Assembly (NCBI GenBank): GCA_963854835.1
Contig: OY978525.1
Span: 68,467,907 to 68,531,906, forward strand
Origin: Megamerina dolium
Lineage: Eukaryota > Arthropoda > Insecta > Diptera > Megamerinidae
Reading direction: 5' to 3'
DNA: 64,000 nt
The translations under genes were made by a program, and so were the position numbers. This document shows, piece by piece, positions 60,318 to 64,000 of this stretch; the stretch's first letter is position 1, and each line of letters begins with the position of its first letter. The notes under the pieces are model-generated. The model saw nothing but the letters and a program-made list of their open reading frames with translations. It did not search any database and was not told where the DNA came from.

Positions 60318-61971
60318 CAGTGGCTCACAGCTTATTTCGTACAGTGTATATATTTTTATGTACATGGCTGTAACATCGAAACTAAAAAACTTATCAATAA
60401 GTTTTGAATGTAGATGTCTATGTATGTGTTTAGTAAACCTAATAAGAAAACGGGGAACCCCAAAAATTGTTCTTTTTGTCATGCAAGAGAGAAAAACTAT
60501 TGATCAGCTGATTTTCAGCTCACATCTTATTTCGTACACAAACTTCAATGTAAGTAAGTTTCATTCTGCCGCGCAGTTACAAAGTTTTTTTTTGAATTGT
60601 ATGAGTTTTTGGACCTTTTTAACTATTATAACAATTTTTATTATTATTATTTTAAATAGTTAAAGTGCTGTAAATTAAACATTTAGCGTTATGGGTCGTC
60701 GTACAACGATGGAACAGCGTAAACTGGTAATTAACCATTTTAGGAAAGGTCAGAGTGTGCGAAAAATTGCTGAAATGACAAATTTAAGTGCCTCAACTGT
60801 CCAATACATCATTCAACGCTTCGTTCGCGAAAATCGGTTGGAGAACAAGGGCAGAGAAGCACCTAATAAGATTTTCAACGCTTCAGACGAGCGTTATATT
60901 GTACGAAAAATTAAGAAAAATCCAAAGTTATCCGCTCCGAAGTTGGCTGCAGAGGTTCAGCGTGAAATAGGAAAATCATCCAGTGCTGAAACTGTCCGAC
61001 GTGTGCTGCGCAATCATGACTTGAACGGTCGAGTAGCCCGAAAGAAACCATTCATTTCGAAAATGAATATACAACGCCGACTTGACTTCGCCAAAGAGCA
61101 TATTATTAATACTCCTGCGTTCTGGAATACCGTTATTTTCGCGGATGAGTCTAAGTTTAATATTTTTGGCTCGGACGGAATGTCATATGTTTGGCGTAAA
61201 GCGAATACCGAGCTAAACAAGGAGAACCTTAAGCCCACAGTGAAGCATGGTGGCGGTAGCGTGATGGTTTGGGCCTGTATGTCAGCAGCCGGAGTAGGTG
61301 AATTGGTTTTTATTGAGGAAACAATGGACAAAATGAAGTACCTCGAGATTCTGAAAAACAATTTACTTCAAAGTGCAGACAAACTGGGTTTGCGGGAAGA
61401 ATTTCGGTACTACCAAGATAATGACCCAAAACATAAATCTGGGATTGTGCAATCTTGGCTTATTTGGAACTGCCCACACTTGATGTCTCCACCACCACAG
61501 TCACCTGACATGAATGTGATTGAAAATCTTTGGTCTATTTTGGACAATAAAATAAGAACACACAAGATTTCTAATAAGCAAGACCTAAAGAAGGTACTGA
61601 TGGAGGAATGGAAAAAAATCACACCAGACATCACTCAAAAATTGGTGGATTCAATGCCAAATAGACTCCAGGCTATCATTAACGCTAAGGGATGTCATAC
61701 TAAATATTAAAATCAACTTACTTTGTTTTTAGTTTGAACTTAAAGAGACTGTACGAAATAAGCTGTGACATGAATTTTCCTATTTTTTTCTTATTTTATT
61801 TTTTTATAGTGTCAAACACTAAAATTTTGAAAAAGTAAATTTTGGAAAATAAAAAACAAACCTTCCTTTCAAAAATGGCATTTATATTTTGTTAAAATTT
61901 TTGCTATATTAGGAATTACGACTGCAGCAATTTTTAAACTGTCACTGTACGAAATAAGCTGGGAGCCACTG
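60318..61971 (+). mobile_element. Tc1-family (DD34E) transposon, complete, intact transposase frame
   Basis: 1654 bp between CAGTGGCTCACAGCTTATTT (60318) and the inverted partner ending at 61971, with TA at 60316-60317 and 61972-61973. The CTTATTTCGTAC motif is present at both tips and again about 200 bp inside each (near 60527 and, inverted, near 61751), an IR/DR structure in which transposase binds two sites per end. The two tips differ at one position (CTCACAGC versus CTCCCAGC). Everything expected of a mobile copy is present. Confidence 0.95.
60691..61710 (+). CDS. Tc1-family transposase, uninterrupted
   Basis: 339 residues from MGRRTTMEQRKLVINHFRKG to a TAA at 61708-61710, about the usual Tc1-family length (near 340). 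Residues 1-115 hold two helix-turn-helix units that bind the terminal repeats (QSVRKIAEMTNLSASTVQYI; KIKKNPKLSAPKLAAEVQRE) with a GREAPNKI linker between them. The catalytic DD34E triad is complete: Asp in VIFADESKFNIFGSDG (about residue 151), Asp in YYQDNDPKHKSG (about 245) and Glu in SPDMNVIENLWSI (about 280), with 34 residues between the last two. A basic patch near residue 120 (NGRVARKKPF) may help nuclear import. The start was chosen because an ATG precedes the domain directly and the whole frame is open. The sister at 9.2-10.8 kb is nearly identical but frameshifted. The enzyme would excise and reinsert the element at TA sites in the nucleus. Confidence 0.95.
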   Translation: MGRRTTMEQRKLVINHFRKGQSVRKIAEMTNLSASTVQYIIQRFVRENRLENKGREAPNKIFNASDERYIVRKIKKNPKLSAPKLAAEVQREIGKSSSAETVRRVLRNHDLNGRVARKKPFISKMNIQRRLDFAKEHIINTPAFWNTVIFADESKFNIFGSDGMSYVWRKANTELNKENLKPTVKHGGGSVMVWACMSAAGVGELVFIEETMDKMKYLEILKNNLLQSADKLGLREEFRYYQDNDPKHKSGIVQSWLIWNCPHLMSPPPQSPDMNVIENLWSILDNKIRTHKISNKQDLKKVLMEEWKKITPDITQKLVDSMPNRLQAIINAKGCHTKY

Positions 61972-62137
61972 TATGTGTTTATGCATGCTGTGCTCGTTAG
62001 TTCACAAATTTTACGATATACAAATATTGGTCGCGGTAAACAAAAATGTATATAAAATCTAAAAAAAATCACTCTATTATTTTGACAATTTTATATTATG
62101 TAAAAATATATGGCGCGGTTCATTGGTGCGGTGAAAA
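61972..62137. other. Inner part of the split palindromic element, right of the Tc1-family insertion
   Basis: Non-coding; carries the TA target duplication at its left edge. Confidence 0.5.
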
Positions 62138-62238
62138 AAGTAATTTACCCCTGGGGACGGGCATGAAAAAGCCGTTTGAAATTTTCATTCAATTTTTTTA
62201 TACATTTATTTTAAATTTTAAATATGACATAAAATCCA

Positions 62239-62639
62239 CAAAATTGTGCGATTTAAAGAAGAATGACCAATGTACATAGATTAATTCGTCAGTTATCTCA
62301 TTAACATATCGATATAAGCAAATAAATTAGATATTATTGGATGTGTACATTAGTAACCGGCCTTTTTCAGCGCCCAGAAATCATTTAATTTTAGGAATTC
62401 TGTAAAAATCATGTCATTCCAAGTATTGTACATCAGAAACTGTGATATTTCTCCATCTTTCTGGCAATTTATGGAATCCATCTCAAAAGAACTTCGCCAA
62501 CTTGGCGGGCAAAAACGAATTGAGCCAATTTTTTATTCCAGTGACTGAAGTGAAGCGTATTCCATTAAGGGCGTTGTGCCCTTAAAAGAAATTGAGTCAT
62601 TTTGTATGAAGGCTACTATATTGAGAGTTTCTTGAGAGT
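62239..62639. other. No gene seen
   Basis: Non-coding; nothing recognised. Confidence 0.5.
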
Positions 62640-63176
62640 TGCTCTTACAATACTAATCTATATCTTATATCTGGTTGTTCTACGCTGTATAGCTTGTAAG
62701 TTATGGCGGTTACATTTTTTTTATTTCCGCAACTTCTTATTGAGCCCCAATAAGAAATGGGCGTAGCATGCTGATTTTTTGCCCGATTATTTCCGATTAG
62801 CATATAAATCTAAGTGTCATTTCTGCTTATTCCAGACAGAAGATTGCAAAAAAGGTAGACACTTTGTATGGTAGCTACTATAAAGAGTAGGCGTGGCTCG
62901 CCCATTTCTGGAAAGGTTATGTAGCAGTATAATATAACTCCATTTGCCAAATATTAAGTGGGTTATAGCAAGTTAACGGTTTTAAAAATTCCGAGGTTCC
63001 AATCATAGCTTACTTATGTTCGTCAAAATAGCTTAGTATTTGTTCAAGTCGTCAAGTCGGACGGACATCGTTAAATCGAAAATTTAAGCGACGCTGATCG
63101 CGAATATATATAAATAATTTTCAATATCTCCTGAGATTCCTTCAAGTGGTTACAAGCATCTGACTGAAATGAATAT
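62640..63176 (-). repeat. Dispersed non-coding repeat, copy 2
   Basis: Inverted relative to 7183-7798. Shared blocks (minus strand): TTGTAACCACTTGAAGGAAT, AACGATGTCCGTCCG, CTCGGAATTTT, TTAACTTGCTATAA, CACTTAATAT, GAGCCACGCC, TATTGGGGCT and ATAACTTACAAGC. Ends next to the left terminal repeat of a DD41D element, as copy 1 does, but in the opposite orientation. Confidence 0.7.
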
Positions 63177-63177
63177 A

Positions 63178-64000
63178 TAGGGCTATCCATTTTGCGGTTT
63201 CAAAAGTAAATGTAAATAAAACACATATAAAATATTTTTTATCATGATATTTCTTTTTTATTATAAAGTTTGAACGTTGACATTATGTGTGAAATACTAC
63301 ATCATTTAAATGACCACCACGCGAATTGTTGCAAGCATCGATTCTTTTGAGGTAATTTTCGACCACTTTTTGACACATATTGGGCGGTATCTCAGCCATA
63401 ACGTGACGAATGTTGGTTTTTAGGTGCTCAAGAGTTAAAGGTTTATCTGCATAAACACGGTCTTTCGCGTAGCCCCACAAAAAAAAGTCAAGCGGTGTCA
63501 AATCGCATGATCTTGGTGGCCACTTGATATCGCCACGACGAGAAATTACGCGGCCAGAAAATTTCTCTTGCAATAAAGCCATATTCGCTCGAGGTGTGTG
63601 GCATGTGGCACCGTCTTGTTGAAACCACATATTCTCTAAGTCGTATTCTTCAATAGCAGGCAAAAAAAAGTCGGTTATCATATGACCATAACGCTCCGAA
63701 TTGACGGTGACAGTCGTTCCATCGTCGTTTTCAAAGAAGTAAGGTCCAATCACACCTCCGGACCAAAGAGCGCACCAACAGCGTGGATGTAGTGGCCTCT
63801 CTTCAATTACTTGAGGATTCGATTCTCAGAACCCCAAATACGACAATTTTGTTTGTTAACATACCCACCGAGTGAGAAATGTGCTTCGTCGCTGAAGAAA
63901 ATTTTGTTCGAAAAATCGCCGTCCACCGGCTGTTGTTCAAGCACCCATTCGACGTATCTACAACGTTGTGAATGGTCAGCTGGCTTCAGTTGTTGTGTGA
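63178..64000 (-). mobile_element. DD41D (rosa-type) element, copy 3, cut by the window end
   Basis: The left terminal repeat (TAGGGCTATCCATTTTGCGG) starts at 63178. The minus strand carries an uninterrupted C-terminal transposase from about 63765 to 63283: GPYFFENDDGTTVTVNSERY, WFQQDGATCHTPRANMALLQ (second Asp), WPPRSCDLTPLDFFLWGYAK (third Asp, 41 residues on), RHVMAEIPPNMCQKVVENYL and the stop after DVVFHT. It shares the PLHP-RC in-frame loss with copy 2 and has a 6-bp duplication (ATTCGATTCTC) near 63820. Its C-terminal half is the best preserved of the three; whether the 5' half is whole cannot be seen. Confidence 0.9.

Larger units (their letters stand above)
59969..62238. mobile_element. 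Palindromic (fold-back type) element split by the Tc1-family insertion
   Basis: The left arm 59969-60064 (AATTGAATGAAAATTTCAAA, CGACTTTTTCATGCCCGTCC, CCACGGGGAAATCACATTTT) is mirrored at 62138-62238 (ACCCCTGGGGACGGGCATGA, AAAAGCCGTTTGAAATTTTC, ATTCAATTTTTTTATACATT). About 85 percent of arm positions agree by eye over some 90 bp. Removing the Tc1-family element at 60318-61971 leaves roughly 600 bp between the outer limits. No coding sequence of its own. Confidence 0.68.

Overview
This window reads as repeat-dense nuclear DNA of a higher (schizophoran) fly, most likely a true fruit fly (Tephritidae). The support is AT richness, long TA microsatellites, insect-type transposon families (DD34D mariners, a Tc1 family, DD41D elements of the type first described from the tephritid Ceratitis rosa, Jockey, LOA and RTE LINEs, BEL/Pao and Gypsy pieces) and two short stretches that look like exons of fly genes. 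The species cannot be fixed from the sequence alone. There is no operon, rRNA, CRISPR array or genuine tRNA gene.

Layout. 1-17 kb: Jockey and RTE LINE relics, a BEL/Pao element split by a mariner, a DD41D element, a complete but frameshifted Tc1-family element, a second Jockey relic and another mariner, with TA arrays between them. 15.7-21.4 kb: copies of a tRNA-headed SINE in and around a decayed LOA-type LINE. 21.5-22.1 kb: a MITE with 3-bp target duplications. 22-24.7 kb: non-coding DNA ending in a Q/S/T-rich exon on the plus strand. 24.9-30.1 kb: a mariner beside a RAG1/Transib-like transposase relic, then SINEs, TA arrays and DD41D relics. 30.1-43 kb: mostly single-copy, probably intronic or regulatory DNA containing one clear 5' coding exon (35.8 kb), a composite inverted-repeat element (36.2-38.5 kb) and a fold-back element with a SINE in its loop (39.3-40.8 kb). 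43-47.3 kb: a palindromic TA/CA-cored MITE, DD41D and RTE relics and a SINE. 47.5-58.3 kb: the best RTE copy, the second MITE, a DD41D/SINE chimaera, a third RTE copy and a Gypsy pol relic. 58.3-64 kb: a palindromic element split by a Tc1-family element whose transposase frame is fully open, then a DD41D copy cut by the window edge.

How the parts interact. Most of the window is a record of nested insertion: mariner into BEL/Pao, SINE into LINE, Tc1 into a palindromic element, SINE into a fold-back element. The items most worth following up are (1) a tRNA-derived SINE family of about 360 bp with at least ten recognisable copies plus small fragments, three with clear target-site duplications; (2) the apparently intact Tc1-family transposase at 60691-61710, with IR/DR-type ends, next to a one-base-frameshifted sister at 9.2-10.8 kb; (3) the RAG1/Transib-like relic; (4) several DD41D lineages side by side. 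Element names are family-level recognitions from protein motifs; no database search was possible.
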